Shown here piece by piece: positions 18,164-26,380 of a stretch of DNA of 64,000 bases. The notes under the pieces are model-generated. The model saw only the letters and a list, made by a program, of their open reading frames with translations. It was not told the origin of the DNA and ran no database searches. The stretch is from Nostoc sp. KVJ3 (lineage in GTDB: Bacteria; Cyanobacteriota; Cyanobacteriia; Cyanobacteriales; Nostocaceae): NCBI RefSeq assembly GCF_026127265.1, contig NZ_WWFG01000001.1, positions 1,837,501-1,901,500 of the forward strand. The letters are read 5' to 3'. Position numbers and translations under genes: made by a program. Within the stretch, counting starts at the first letter, position 1; every line of letters begins with the position of its first letter.

Positions 18164-19816
18164 CTACTTTTTAATTGTCTGGTAAACCAGAATTTGGGTC
18201 GGGTTAAGTTGTACGCTGTTCACACCTTTTTGGGCAAATACATAGTCTTTGCTTTGCCATAAGGGAACGTAAGGTACATCAGCAGTTTCTTGCTTTTGAA
18301 TTTCTGCAAAAATTTTCTGACGTGCTTCGGGATTTAGTTCTTTGCGTTGCTGATCGATCAGTTTATTCATCCCTTCGCTATAGTAGAACGAACCCTGGCT
18401 TTGACTGCCTCCATCTTCACATCCTTTAGCAACTGAACCTTTATCACAAGACAAAAACGGCTGGACGTAATTATCTGGGTCTAAAAAGTCTGGATACCAA
18501 TCAAGTAAAGCTGCTGGATATAATCCCTTGGTGATGTCTTTAAAGAAAGCTGGCCCTTCAGCAGGGGTGACTTCAAATTGCAAGATTCCATCCATCTTGG
18601 CATCAACAAGAGATTTAAGTGTCTGTGCTGCCAAACTACGAGTAGGCGAACTAGAAGGATACCAAATTTGGACTTTTGCCGGATTTTCTTTAGAGAAACC
18701 AGCAGTAGCTAACAATTTTTTAGCTTTATCAAAGTTAGCATCGCCATAGGCATCTTTGAATAATGGCAAAGAAACATTCAATGTCGTGGGAATCATGCTA
18801 TAAAGCGGATCGGCTTGACCAAGTAAAGCCCGCTCATTTAAAAGTGGACGGTCAATGATTGACGCGATCGCTTGTCTAACCTCTAATTTATCTAAGGGCT
18901 TTTGATTTCGGTTCAATACCAGATAACTTACTACACTACCTTCAGCTGCGATCGCTTGCCAATCCCCTTTTTTACCACCTTCTTCCAAGCTACGATTTTG
19001 ATCTGGCTGTAGCGACAGATAAGCCACATCTACAGCGCCTGTACGGAAAGCATTAAACAAATTAACCGGACTCGTCTGAATTTGGAGGTTAACACCCTTG
19101 TTAGCTGGTTTATCTCCCCAATACTTATCAAACGGATCAAATCTGATTGAATCAGTACCATACTGTGCTAACTTGTAAGGGCCAGTTCCTACAAAGATAT
19201 TCGGCTTAAATTTACCAGCACCGAGTTCGTAAGCTTTTGGCGAAACCGCACACACTCCAGGAAACGCCAGCAGTGAGGGAAAGGCTGCAAAAGGTTTTTT
19301 CAGCTTAATGGTTAACTCATACTCGCTTGTAGTTTTTACCGAATCTACTACATCAGCTAGTAAAAATGAAGGTTTTCCTTTATTTTGAATAAAGCGGTTG
19401 ATGGTAAACGCCATTGCTTGGGCGTTGAAGGGAGTCCCATCATGAAAAACCACTCCCTGACGTAAGGGGATGGTATAAGTTAAAGCATCTTGACTAACTT
19501 TAGGTAATGCTGTAGCTAGCTGGGGCTTAATTTCCGTGCTTCCTGGGTTGTAGGTGTAAAGGCGATCGCTCATATTAAACACCAAGCCCAACGATGCTAA
19601 CTCATAAGCATCAGCCGGATCGAGGGTTCTCGGCTTTGCTGTTGTACCTATAGTAATACGACCATCACCTGTAGGGCTATTCACAGAACCCGATGGTGGC
19701 GTAGTTGACTGTGGACGAGGAGTGCAGCTAAAAACTAAAAATAAACATAGAGAGAACAAAGATAGGAATTGTGTAATCCGACCCCACCGTTTCACGGACA
19801 AGGAAAACCAGGTCAT
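18164..19816 (-). CDS. Peptide-type ABC transporter substrate-binding lipoprotein (SBP family 5)
   Basis: The start MTWFSLSVKRWGRITQF leads into a hydrophobic segment and lipobox LVFSC, so the mature protein is probably a lipid-anchored periplasmic receptor of about 525 residues. Family-5 features are present: ITIGTTAKPRTLDPADAYEL at the N-terminus, YTIPLRQGVVFHDGTPFNA, GTGPYKLAQYG, and the C-terminal VPYVPLWQSKDYVFA. The ligand could be peptides, nickel or other solutes. A longer upstream frame lacks a signal peptide and was rejected. It precedes the DppB-type permease on the same strand. Confidence 0.88.
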   Translation of the reverse strand: MTWFSLSVKRWGRITQFLSLFSLCLFLVFSCTPRPQSTTPPSGSVNSPTGDGRITIGTTAKPRTLDPADAYELASLGLVFNMSDRLYTYNPGSTEIKPQLATALPKVSQDALTYTIPLRQGVVFHDGTPFNAQAMAFTINRFIQNKGKPSFLLADVVDSVKTTSEYELTIKLKKPFAAFPSLLAFPGVCAVSPKAYELGAGKFKPNIFVGTGPYKLAQYGTDSIRFDPFDKYWGDKPANKGVNLQIQTSPVNLFNAFRTGAVDVAYLSLQPDQNRSLEEGGKKGDWQAIAAEGSVVSYLVLNRNQKPLDKLEVRQAIASIIDRPLLNERALLGQADPLYSMIPTTLNVSLPLFKDAYGDANFDKAKKLLATAGFSKENPAKVQIWYPSSSPTRSLAAQTLKSLVDAKMDGILQFEVTPAEGPAFFKDITKGLYPAALLDWYPDFLDPDNYVQPFLSCDKGSVAKGCEDGGSQSQGSFYYSEGMNKLIDQQRKELNPEARQKIFAEIQKQETADVPYVPLWQSKDYVFAQKGVNSVQLNPTQILVYQTIKK

Positions 19817-19929
19817 ACAGTTAAATTTTATGTAATCAGAAGTCAGTGATCTTACTATATATTCGCTAGTTTTATAGAAATTTTTACAATTAATTACTAA
19901 TTCACCCATTTTTTGATGCTGAACAAAAA

Positions 19930-19960
19930 GATCCCCGACTTCTTCAAGAAGTCGGGGATC
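19930..19960. repeat. Perfect 15-bp-stem palindrome, repeat family B (copy 1)
   Basis: GATCCCCGACTTCTT and its complement are separated by one base. It lies between the receptor gene (upstream side) and the methylase gene. A diverged copy lies at 26200-26230. No U-tract follows, so it is treated as a repeat and not as a terminator. Confidence 0.8.
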
Positions 19961-20042
19961 TAAGTCTCTGCTGGGTGTTTGTAAATATATATAAATAATT
20001 AGAAAATGCGAAAAAATATCATTATTCTAAATATTGAATAAT

Positions 20043-20918
20043 TCAAAGTGTTGAAATTAACTGTTCATAAGTTTGAAAATTAGAGTCAAGAGAATAGTAA
20101 TTTAATATAAAAATTTCTTTCCCCTTATATCGTTCGCCTTTAAAGTTATCTTGCTTACTTTTGCCATTTTTTTGATCGTCAGTTCTACTAATTGTATAAT
20201 TCCATTCTTTGTCGTGTATTTCCAATGCCCATTCATATAGGTTTCTAATTGTGTCGCTATTATCGTAAGTTATAAGAAATTTTATTCTCTCCTTATGTCT
20301 GTTTAATATTTGGCATAGCCTGAAATGATCGTCTTTAGAAAATGAATGAGCATAAAATTTATCTTGATCCGCATTGAAATAAGGAGGATCGATAAATAAA
20401 AAAGATCCATCGGGTACAGATTCGATCACTTTTTCAAAGTCAAGATTAGTAATTTGAACGTTTTGAAGTTTCTCAGAAGTTCGACGTATATTTCTAGGCC
20501 AATTCTCTGGACGCATACTGTATTTGTCACCATATCCCCAATAACAGTTTCGATGCTTCATAATTCCAGAGTAGGAGGTTCTATTAAGGTAAAACCATCT
20601 ACCAGCTTGTTCTAATTTATTTTTTGGGATAAATTCATTCTTGTAATATGTATGTCTTTCTTTAGTAGCGGATTCACCTTCTAAAAATTTTATTAATTCT
20701 TCTGGTTGATCTCGAATTATTAATAAGGTATTTATTAATAATTCATCAATATCATTGAGCCAATTGATATTTACTTTATCTTTTACAAAAAAAATAGACC
20801 CACCTCCAGCAAAGGGTTCAGCATAATAGGAGTGAGAAGGAATATGATTAAGAATCAAATTGCGAGCATAAAATTTGCCGCCAGGATATCTAAATGGTGA
20901 ATTTATACGCTTGTTCAT
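20043..20918 (-). CDS. Orphan D12-class DNA adenine N6-methyltransferase
   Basis: The 291-residue protein has the Dam/D12 order of motifs: PFRYPGGKFYARN at the N-terminus, SAM-binding FAGGGSIFF (36-44), the catalytic DPPY at 177-180 and a C-terminal GERYKGKEIFILNY. It would methylate adenine in a specific DNA site, which cannot be predicted here. No restriction endonuclease gene adjoins it. The gene and its flanks are clearly richer in A+T than neighbours such as psbB and lack HIP1 sites, which suggests acquisition by transfer. A role in protection or regulation is equally possible. Confidence 0.88.
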   Translation of the reverse strand: MNKRINSPFRYPGGKFYARNLILNHIPSHSYYAEPFAGGGSIFFVKDKVNINWLNDIDELLINTLLIIRDQPEELIKFLEGESATKERHTYYKNEFIPKNKLEQAGRWFYLNRTSYSGIMKHRNCYWGYGDKYSMRPENWPRNIRRTSEKLQNVQITNLDFEKVIESVPDGSFLFIDPPYFNADQDKFYAHSFSKDDHFRLCQILNRHKERIKFLITYDNSDTIRNLYEWALEIHDKEWNYTISRTDDQKNGKSKQDNFKGERYKGKEIFILNYYSLDSNFQTYEQLISTL

Positions 20919-21176
20919 AGTTATCTAAATTATTCATAAAATTTATTGGTAAACTTGACAATAAAATAAAACTATTGGACTTATAATTAAATATACGATT
21001 TTGTTATTTTTTGTACTGAACTACATGAAAATAAAGAAGTATTTCTTTTATTAGAACTTGAGTAACAATAATTTAAATAAGCTTGAATTTAAATTATCAT
21101 TAGTTATACATATTTAACAAATAATATACGATATCGTAAACAGCAGATATGAAAGTTTAATAGTGAGACTAAGATC

Positions 21177-21503
21177 GTGAAGTATTTCTTTCTATCTGAG
21201 GGATGGACAGTTGCTAGAGTCTGGGCATCTGATGGACTTTGGCAAATAACTGCATGGCGACGACAACCAGATATTCAGCGAATGAATATTTGTTTAGTGG
21301 AAGAAAACGAGTTGCTATGGCTTTATCGAGTTGAAGAAGCCATTTTAACTGTAGAAGTGAAACCTACAATACCAGACACAGCCAGTACTACCATAGGTCA
21401 AGTAGTACTCAAACGTCTGATGAGTGCCGAACAAGTAATTGAACGTTTAAACACAGCTGAGGCAAAGTGTCAACTGCAAAATATCCAGTTGGTGGTTCAG
21501 TAA
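21177..21503 (+). CDS. Hypothetical protein upstream of psbB
   Basis: This 108-residue soluble protein starts at a GTG with no strong ribosome site. It begins MKYFFLSEGWTVARVWASDG and is rich in aromatic residues at the N-terminus; its C-terminal half is polar and probably helical (AEQVIERLNTAEAKCQLQN). I do not recognise a named domain. Codon usage and the compact reading frame look native. It lies about 400 bp before psbB on the same strand, which hints at nothing specific. Confidence 0.6.
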   Translation: MKYFFLSEGWTVARVWASDGLWQITAWRRQPDIQRMNICLVEENELLWLYRVEEAILTVEVKPTIPDTASTTIGQVVLKRLMSAEQVIERLNTAEAKCQLQNIQLVVQ

Positions 21504-21910
21504 GATAGATATGGGGCAGAGGGGAAATACTTAACTGCTATTTCTTCTTTGTCTCTGATAAAGATAAGTAAATTTAATCCCTGATAGGGACTTGGTAGCG
21601 AAAAAACTTAGAGATGCTACGCGATCGCATCAATTTACACGCTTGCAAACAATTCCATCAATAGTTACACTTTTTAAAACATTCTCATTTTTTGCTTGGT
21701 GGTGGCTACCCTACAAGGTAAACCTCCCGAAGCGAGTAAGCATTGCCTCATCTCCCACACCGTCTGACTTATAAGACTAACTGTGGTAGTACTCTGGCTC
21801 TGGCAATAACAAAAAACAAGAGAGAGTTTTCTGAGTGGCGAATTTCGTTTCTTAGAATCTCAGTAACAAAATTGCTTTGTAAACTAACTCATCGAGGAGG
21901 AGCGTAGTCG
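21504..21910 (+). other. psbB upstream region
   Basis: No ORF is supported. The region must hold the psbB promoter and leader. The only clear signal is the strong ribosome site GAGGAGGAG at the 3' end, about 10 bp before the psbB ATG. Confidence 0.5.
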
Positions 21911-23440
21911 ATGGGACTACCCTGGTACCGAGTACATACAGTCGTTCTGAATGATCCAGGACGGCTGATTTCTGTACACCTAATGCATACAGCCTTAGTA
22001 GCAGGCTGGGCTGGTTCGATGGCACTCTACGAACTAGCTGTTTTTGACCCTAGCGATCCAATTCTCAACCCAATGTGGCGACAAGGGATGTTCGTTCTCC
22101 CCTTCATGTCACGTTTGGGCGTTACTCAATCTTGGGGCGGTTGGAACGTTACTGGTGGCCCTGCAAGCGATCCTGGCTTCTGGTCATTTGAAGGCGTTGC
22201 TGCGGCTCACATTGTTCTTTCTGGTCTTTTATTCTTAGCTGCCGTATGGCACTGGGTTTACTGGGATTTGGAACTCTTTAGAGATCCCCGCACTGGTGAA
22301 CCTGCCTTAGACTTGCCAAAAATGTTTGGCATTCACCTGTTCCTATCTGGTCTACTTTGTTTTGGCTTTGGTGCTTTTCACGTCACCGGACTATTTGGGC
22401 CGGGGATATGGGTTTCTGATGCTTATGGTATAACAGGGGCTGCCCAGGCAGTAGCACCGGAATGGGGCCCAGATGGTTTTAACCCATATAACCCTGGTGG
22501 CATTGCGGCTCACCACATTGCTGCTGGTGTTGTTGGTATTATTGCAGGTTTATTCCACCTCACAGTTAGACCCCCCGAACGGCTCTACAAAGCCCTACGG
22601 ATGGGGAACATTGAAACAGTACTTTCTAGCAGTATTGCAGCAGTTTTCTTTGCTGCTTTCGTTGTTGCAGGTACTATGTGGTACGGTAACGCCGCCACAC
22701 CCATCGAATTGTTTGGCCCTACCCGCTACCAATGGGATCAAGGCTACTTCCGTCAAGAAATTCAGCGCCGCGTCCAAACTACCGTTGCTCAAGGTGCAAC
22801 CCTTGACCAAGCTTGGTCGCAGATTCCTGAAAAACTGGCTTTCTATGATTACGTCGGTAATAGTCCCGCTAAAGGCGGTCTATTCCGTACAGGGCCGATG
22901 GTGAAGGGTGATGGTATTGCCCAATCTTGGCAAGGTCACGCCGTATTCAAAGATTCTGAAGGACGGGAATTGACTGTGCGTCGTCTCCCCAACTTCTTTG
23001 AAACCTTCCCAGTGGTTTTGACCGATGCTGATGGAATTGTCCGCGCTGACATTCCCTTCCGTCGGGCAGAATCTAAGTATAGCTTCGAGCAATCTGGTGT
23101 CACCGTTAGTTTCTATGGTGGTAATCTGAATGGTAAAACATTTACAGAACCAGCTGATGTGAAGAAGTATGCCCGGAAAGCTCAAGGTGGTGAAATCTTT
23201 GAATTTGACCGGGAAACCTTGAACTCTGATGGTGTATTCCGCACAAGTCCTAGAGGTTGGTTTACCTTTGGACACGCTGTATTTGCTCTGCTGTTCTTCT
23301 TTGGTCATCTCTGGCATGGCTCTCGGACAATTTACCGAGATGTATTTGCTGGTGTTGATGCGGATCTAGAAGAGCAAGTTGAGTGGGGTCTGTTCCAGAA
23401 AGTGGGTGACAAGTCAACCCGCCGGAAAGAAGCCCTCTAA
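21911..23440 (+). CDS. psbB: Photosystem II CP47 chlorophyll apoprotein
   Basis: The 509-residue protein is full-length CP47, the inner antenna protein that binds chlorophyll a and passes excitation to the photosystem II reaction centre in the thylakoid membrane. It starts MGLPWYRVHTVVLNDPGRL, has six membrane helices with the chlorophyll-ligating histidines (for example LMHTALVAG, AAHIVLSG, AAHHIAAGVVG), and the large lumenal loop E between helices five and six. The C-terminus RRKEAL is typical. psbT follows 103 bp downstream in the same direction. Confidence 0.98.
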   Translation: MGLPWYRVHTVVLNDPGRLISVHLMHTALVAGWAGSMALYELAVFDPSDPILNPMWRQGMFVLPFMSRLGVTQSWGGWNVTGGPASDPGFWSFEGVAAAHIVLSGLLFLAAVWHWVYWDLELFRDPRTGEPALDLPKMFGIHLFLSGLLCFGFGAFHVTGLFGPGIWVSDAYGITGAAQAVAPEWGPDGFNPYNPGGIAAHHIAAGVVGIIAGLFHLTVRPPERLYKALRMGNIETVLSSSIAAVFFAAFVVAGTMWYGNAATPIELFGPTRYQWDQGYFRQEIQRRVQTTVAQGATLDQAWSQIPEKLAFYDYVGNSPAKGGLFRTGPMVKGDGIAQSWQGHAVFKDSEGRELTVRRLPNFFETFPVVLTDADGIVRADIPFRRAESKYSFEQSGVTVSFYGGNLNGKTFTEPADVKKYARKAQGGEIFEFDRETLNSDGVFRTSPRGWFTFGHAVFALLFFFGHLWHGSRTIYRDVFAGVDADLEEQVEWGLFQKVGDKSTRRKEAL

Positions 23441-23443
23441 TTT

Positions 23444-23503
23444 CAGTGCTGAGTGCTGAGTTCCGAGTTAAAGCTCTGACTAAGCACTCAGTACTCAGTT
23501 CTT
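23444..23503. repeat. Inverted GTGCTGAGT-type repeat between psbB and psbT
   Basis: GTGCTGAGTGCTGAGTTCCG and, about 20 bp on, AAGCACTCAGTACTCAG face each other and can form a hairpin in the psbB-psbT transcript. Related GTGCTGAG repeats occur near 9.55 kb and 43.78-43.87 kb. It is a Nostoc-type repeat and may tune the expression of psbT relative to psbB. Confidence 0.65.
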
Positions 23504-23543
23504 GTAACTTTAATTACTGGCTGGATAGGCAGGAACTAATAAT

Positions 23544-23651
23544 ATGGAAAGCGTTGCTTACATCTTGATTTTTACTCTGTGTATAGGTACTCTCTTTTTT
23601 GCGATCGCATTCCGCGAACCCCCTCGCTTTGAGAAACCAAAAGATAAGTAG
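23544..23651 (+). CDS. psbT: Photosystem II protein T
   Basis: This 35-residue single-helix protein reads MESVAYILIFTLCIGTLFF, followed by AIAFREPPRFEKPKDK, the standard PsbT sequence. It sits at the dimer interface of photosystem II and helps to stabilise the acceptor side. It follows psbB as in most cyanobacteria, here with a repeat element in the spacer. AGGAAC lies about 10 bp before the ATG. Confidence 0.96.
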   Translation: MESVAYILIFTLCIGTLFFAIAFREPPRFEKPKDK

Positions 23652-23689
23652 ATCCTATTACCAGACCTTTAAACAGATTCAATCTTAGT

Positions 23690-23721
23690 ATCCGTTGCTA
23701 CGATGCGTCGTAGCAACGGAT
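23690..23721 (+). terminator. Hairpin after psbT, probable transcript end
   Basis: ATCCGTTGCTACGA and its exact complement are separated by a 4-nt loop, 39 bp after the psbT stop. The sequence that follows (attattgtgttt) is T-rich but not a clean U-run, so it may be a terminator or a 3' stabilising hairpin. Confidence 0.55.
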
Positions 23722-23945
23722 ATTATTGTGTTTGTCCTTTGTTGGTTTTAACTACTAAGTAAATAACCAATCATTTTTAGATTGTGATATAATTTCCAAT
23801 CTTGGGAGTAGATATGTGTTAATACTAGCTTTTCTGCGCTAGGATGAAAAAGGATGTTTTGTGTAAGCTGCCATAGAACTGCTTGCATAGTACATCACGC
23901 CTGTCACACAACCTTTACGGAGACTAGAACCAGGAACAAATCAGC

Positions 23946-25073
23946 ATGGTCAATCAGAATTTAACCGCTACAGAAATTGGATTCACTCACGAAGATTTCG
24001 CTGCTCTACTTGACAAATACGATTATCATTTTAGCCCTGGTGATGTTGTCCCAGGAACCGTCTTCAGTATAGAGCCGCGCGGCGCTCTGATTGACATTGG
24101 TGCTAAAACCGCAGCATATATACCTATACAAGAAATGTCTATTAACCGGGTCGATGCCCCGGAAGAAGTCTTACAGTCAAACGAAACGCGGGAATTTTTC
24201 ATCCTTACCGATGAAAACGAAGATGGTCAATTAACCCTTTCCATTCGCCGTATTGAATATATGCGGGCTTGGGAACGCGTACGGCAGCTGCAAGCAGAAG
24301 ATGCTACTGTCCGTTCTGGCGTATTTGCAACCAATCGCGGTGGTGCATTGGTCAGAATTGAAGGATTACGTGGCTTTATCCCAGGTTCTCACATCAGCAC
24401 CCGCAAACCTAAAGAAGAATTGGTAGGCGAAGAACTACCATTGAAATTTCTAGAGGTGGATGAAGAACGTAACCGCTTAGTTCTATCTCATCGTCGGGCG
24501 CTGGTTGAACGGAAGATGAACCGCCTAGAAGTCGGCGAAGTAGTTATTGGTACAGTTCGTGGTATCAAACCCTACGGTGCTTTCATCGACATCGGTGGTG
24601 TCAGTGGTCTACTACACATTTCTGAGATTTCCCACGAACATATTGATACACCTCATAGCGTGTTCAATGTCAATGATGAAGTGAAAGTTATGATCATTGA
24701 CTTGGATGCAGAAAGGGGTCGCATTTCCCTATCTACCAAGCAGCTAGAACCCGAACCCGGCGACATGATTAAAAACCGGGATTTGGTTTACGATAAAGCA
24801 GAAGAAATGGCTGCCAAGTATCGCGAACAACTGTTAGCCAAGCAACAAGGTATTACTGCTGCGCCAGCGACACCTGCGGATGTTCTAGCAGAAGAAGAAA
24901 TTCCACCAGCAGTAGAACTTGAAGACGAGATTCCACCAGCAGCGGAACTTGAAGAAGAAATTCCACCAGCAGCAGAAATTGAAGAAGTAACTCCAGTAGT
25001 TGCGGAAATTCCAGAAGAGATTCCAGCCGCGACGGAAACTGAAGAAGAAATTCCAGCAGCTATTGAAGAATAA
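23946..25073 (+). CDS. rps1: Ribosomal protein S1 with acidic repetitive tail
   Basis: Three S1 RNA-binding domains are visible, near residues 30-105, 118-190 and 200-275; for example FSIEPRGALIDIGAKTAAYI and VRGIKPYGAFIDIGGVSGLL. This is the usual cyanobacterial S1, which is shorter than the six-domain enterobacterial form. It binds mRNA for translation initiation. Beyond residue 310 the protein ends in about six imperfect repeats of EEIPPAAELE type, acidic and proline-rich, probably disordered. AGGAAC lies about 9 bp before the ATG, and a Rho-independent terminator follows the gene. Confidence 0.95.
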   Translation: MVNQNLTATEIGFTHEDFAALLDKYDYHFSPGDVVPGTVFSIEPRGALIDIGAKTAAYIPIQEMSINRVDAPEEVLQSNETREFFILTDENEDGQLTLSIRRIEYMRAWERVRQLQAEDATVRSGVFATNRGGALVRIEGLRGFIPGSHISTRKPKEELVGEELPLKFLEVDEERNRLVLSHRRALVERKMNRLEVGEVVIGTVRGIKPYGAFIDIGGVSGLLHISEISHEHIDTPHSVFNVNDEVKVMIIDLDAERGRISLSTKQLEPEPGDMIKNRDLVYDKAEEMAAKYREQLLAKQQGITAAPATPADVLAEEEIPPAVELEDEIPPAAELEEEIPPAAEIEEVTPVVAEIPEEIPAATETEEEIPAAIEE

Positions 25074-25124
25074 TACATTTTATAGTTTTACTTCTTTTTA
25101 AGTAAGAGTATTAAATAATTATAT

Positions 25125-25149
25125 AAAGAGGGAAAAACCCTCTTTTTTT
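25125..25149 (+). terminator. Rho-independent terminator of rps1
   Basis: AAAGAGGG and CCCTCTTT flank an AAAAA loop, followed by a run of T. It is positioned about 50 bp after the rps1 stop. Confidence 0.9.
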
Positions 25150-25170
25150 ATGTGGAGAATTAGGAAAAGA

Positions 25171-25188
25171 GACGCGATTAATCGCGTC
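25171..25188. repeat. Perfect palindrome GACGCGATTAATCGCGTC
   Basis: This 18-bp perfect palindrome is a common intergenic element in Nostoc genomes (family knowledge). It lies between the rps1 terminator and the HAD gene. It may be structural only. Confidence 0.75.
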
Positions 25189-25212
25189 TGTAAATAAGTG
25201 GAGTGAAATATT

Positions 25213-25944
25213 GTGGTAACTATTAAATGTAGAAATATCACTTTTGATAATATCCAGGCAATTTTGTTTGACAAAAACGGTACTCTAGAAGATTCAGAAA
25301 CCTATTTGCGATCGCTAGCACAAAAGGCAACAAGATTAATAGATGCTCAAATCCCTGGAACTGGGGAACCTTTATTAATGGCATTTGGCATCAATAGCAA
25401 TATTCTAGATCCGGCAGGTTTGATATCGGTAGCGAGTCGCCGCGAAACAGAAGTTGCGGCTGCTGCATATATTGCCGAAACTGGAAAAGGATGGTTTGAA
25501 TCCTTAAAAATAGCTCGTCAAGCTTTGGATGAAGCAGAGAAATATATTGAACAAACTCCTTCACCGCTATTTGTAGGTAGCTTAGATTTGTTGAAATATT
25601 TACGGGAAGGAGGTTTAAAACTCGGTATCCTCTCAGCAGCAACAACAGATGAAGTAAATAAGTTTGTAGCGAATCACCAATTAAGTGATTATCTCCAGTT
25701 GGAAATGGGAGTAGATGAAGGGCCAAGTAAACCAGATCCAGTCCTCTTTTTGCAAGCTTGCCAAGCTTTGGGAGTTGAACCAGGCGCTACATTGATGGTG
25801 GGTGATTCAGTTGGTGATATGCAAATGGCGCGTAATGCTAAAGCCGCAGGTTGTATTGGTATCACTTGGGTGGGTAAGTCAGATAATGTGCAAGGTGCTG
25901 ATGTGGTGATTAATCAACTTGATGAAATCCAGATTTTAGCTTAA
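25213..25944 (+). CDS. HAD-superfamily hydrolase (phosphoglycolate phosphatase-like), Asn in motif I
   Basis: The 243-residue protein has the four HAD motifs: I (ILFDKNGTLEDS), II (LGILSAATTDE), III (Lys in GPSKPDPVLF) and IV (MVGDSVGDMQMARNA), with a helical cap between I and II. In HAD phosphatases motif I is normally DxD; here the second Asp, the general acid, is Asn. The rest is intact, so it is either a catalytically altered member or one with another reaction. The start is a GTG without a strong ribosome site. Substrate is not inferable. It may be translated from its own promoter, since a terminator follows rps1. Confidence 0.82.
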   Translation: MVTIKCRNITFDNIQAILFDKNGTLEDSETYLRSLAQKATRLIDAQIPGTGEPLLMAFGINSNILDPAGLISVASRRETEVAAAAYIAETGKGWFESLKIARQALDEAEKYIEQTPSPLFVGSLDLLKYLREGGLKLGILSAATTDEVNKFVANHQLSDYLQLEMGVDEGPSKPDPVLFLQACQALGVEPGATLMVGDSVGDMQMARNAKAAGCIGITWVGKSDNVQGADVVINQLDEIQILA

Positions 25945-26380
25945 GTTGATTAAAATTTCCGGCGCACAATGGAATATTGATAACTTTCCTCAAGTCCTTG
26001 CTCACCGTTACGCCTATCTTAATAGATTAATATTTGCTCTTTCTTTTTAGCTGGAGTCAGTTGAACATTCACATTCACGCAATTACCTCCACGAGAAACT
26101 CAATCAGTAATCGTTCATTTAGGTCTAATCTCCAAGTGCCATAGGGATTAACATGGCTATAAATGAGAGGTGTTAACGCTCGAAATTCATGAGAAACAAG
26201 ATACCCGACTTCTCAAAGAAGTCGAGGATCTGCTGGTTACATTGAATTAACTTATTTTACTAACTTCTTGAATACTCATCAATAATAGTCAAAATTGTTT
26301 TAGCATTAAATATATTCTACAACTGACTTTTCATGTTATCTAGAAAGGAAAAGAGCAAAACCGCAAAGGGGTTGCCAAGT
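25945..26380. other. Intergenic stretch with repeat and degenerate coding remnant
   Basis: It contains repeat family B copy 2 at 26200-26230 and, on the minus strand around 26075-26091 up to about 26190, a short open stretch (ALTPLIYSHVNPYGTWRLDL) that reads like protein but has no start or length. This may be the tail of a lost gene. Nothing else is recognisable. Confidence 0.4.
26200..26230. repeat. Palindromic repeat family B (copy 2)
   Basis: GATACCCGACTTCTC and AAGAAGTCGAGGATC form an imperfect inverted repeat closely matching the perfect copy at 19930-19960. It lies 150 bp downstream of the minus-strand operon end and could act as its 3' hairpin. Confidence 0.7.

Noticed and set aside
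22473..23317. Long ORFs in other frames over psbB
   Set aside because: psbB is beyond doubt; the others are shadows.
24788..25078. Minus-strand ORF rich in Ser/Gly/Ala over the end of rps1
   Set aside because: It is the antisense shadow of the S1 acidic repeats.
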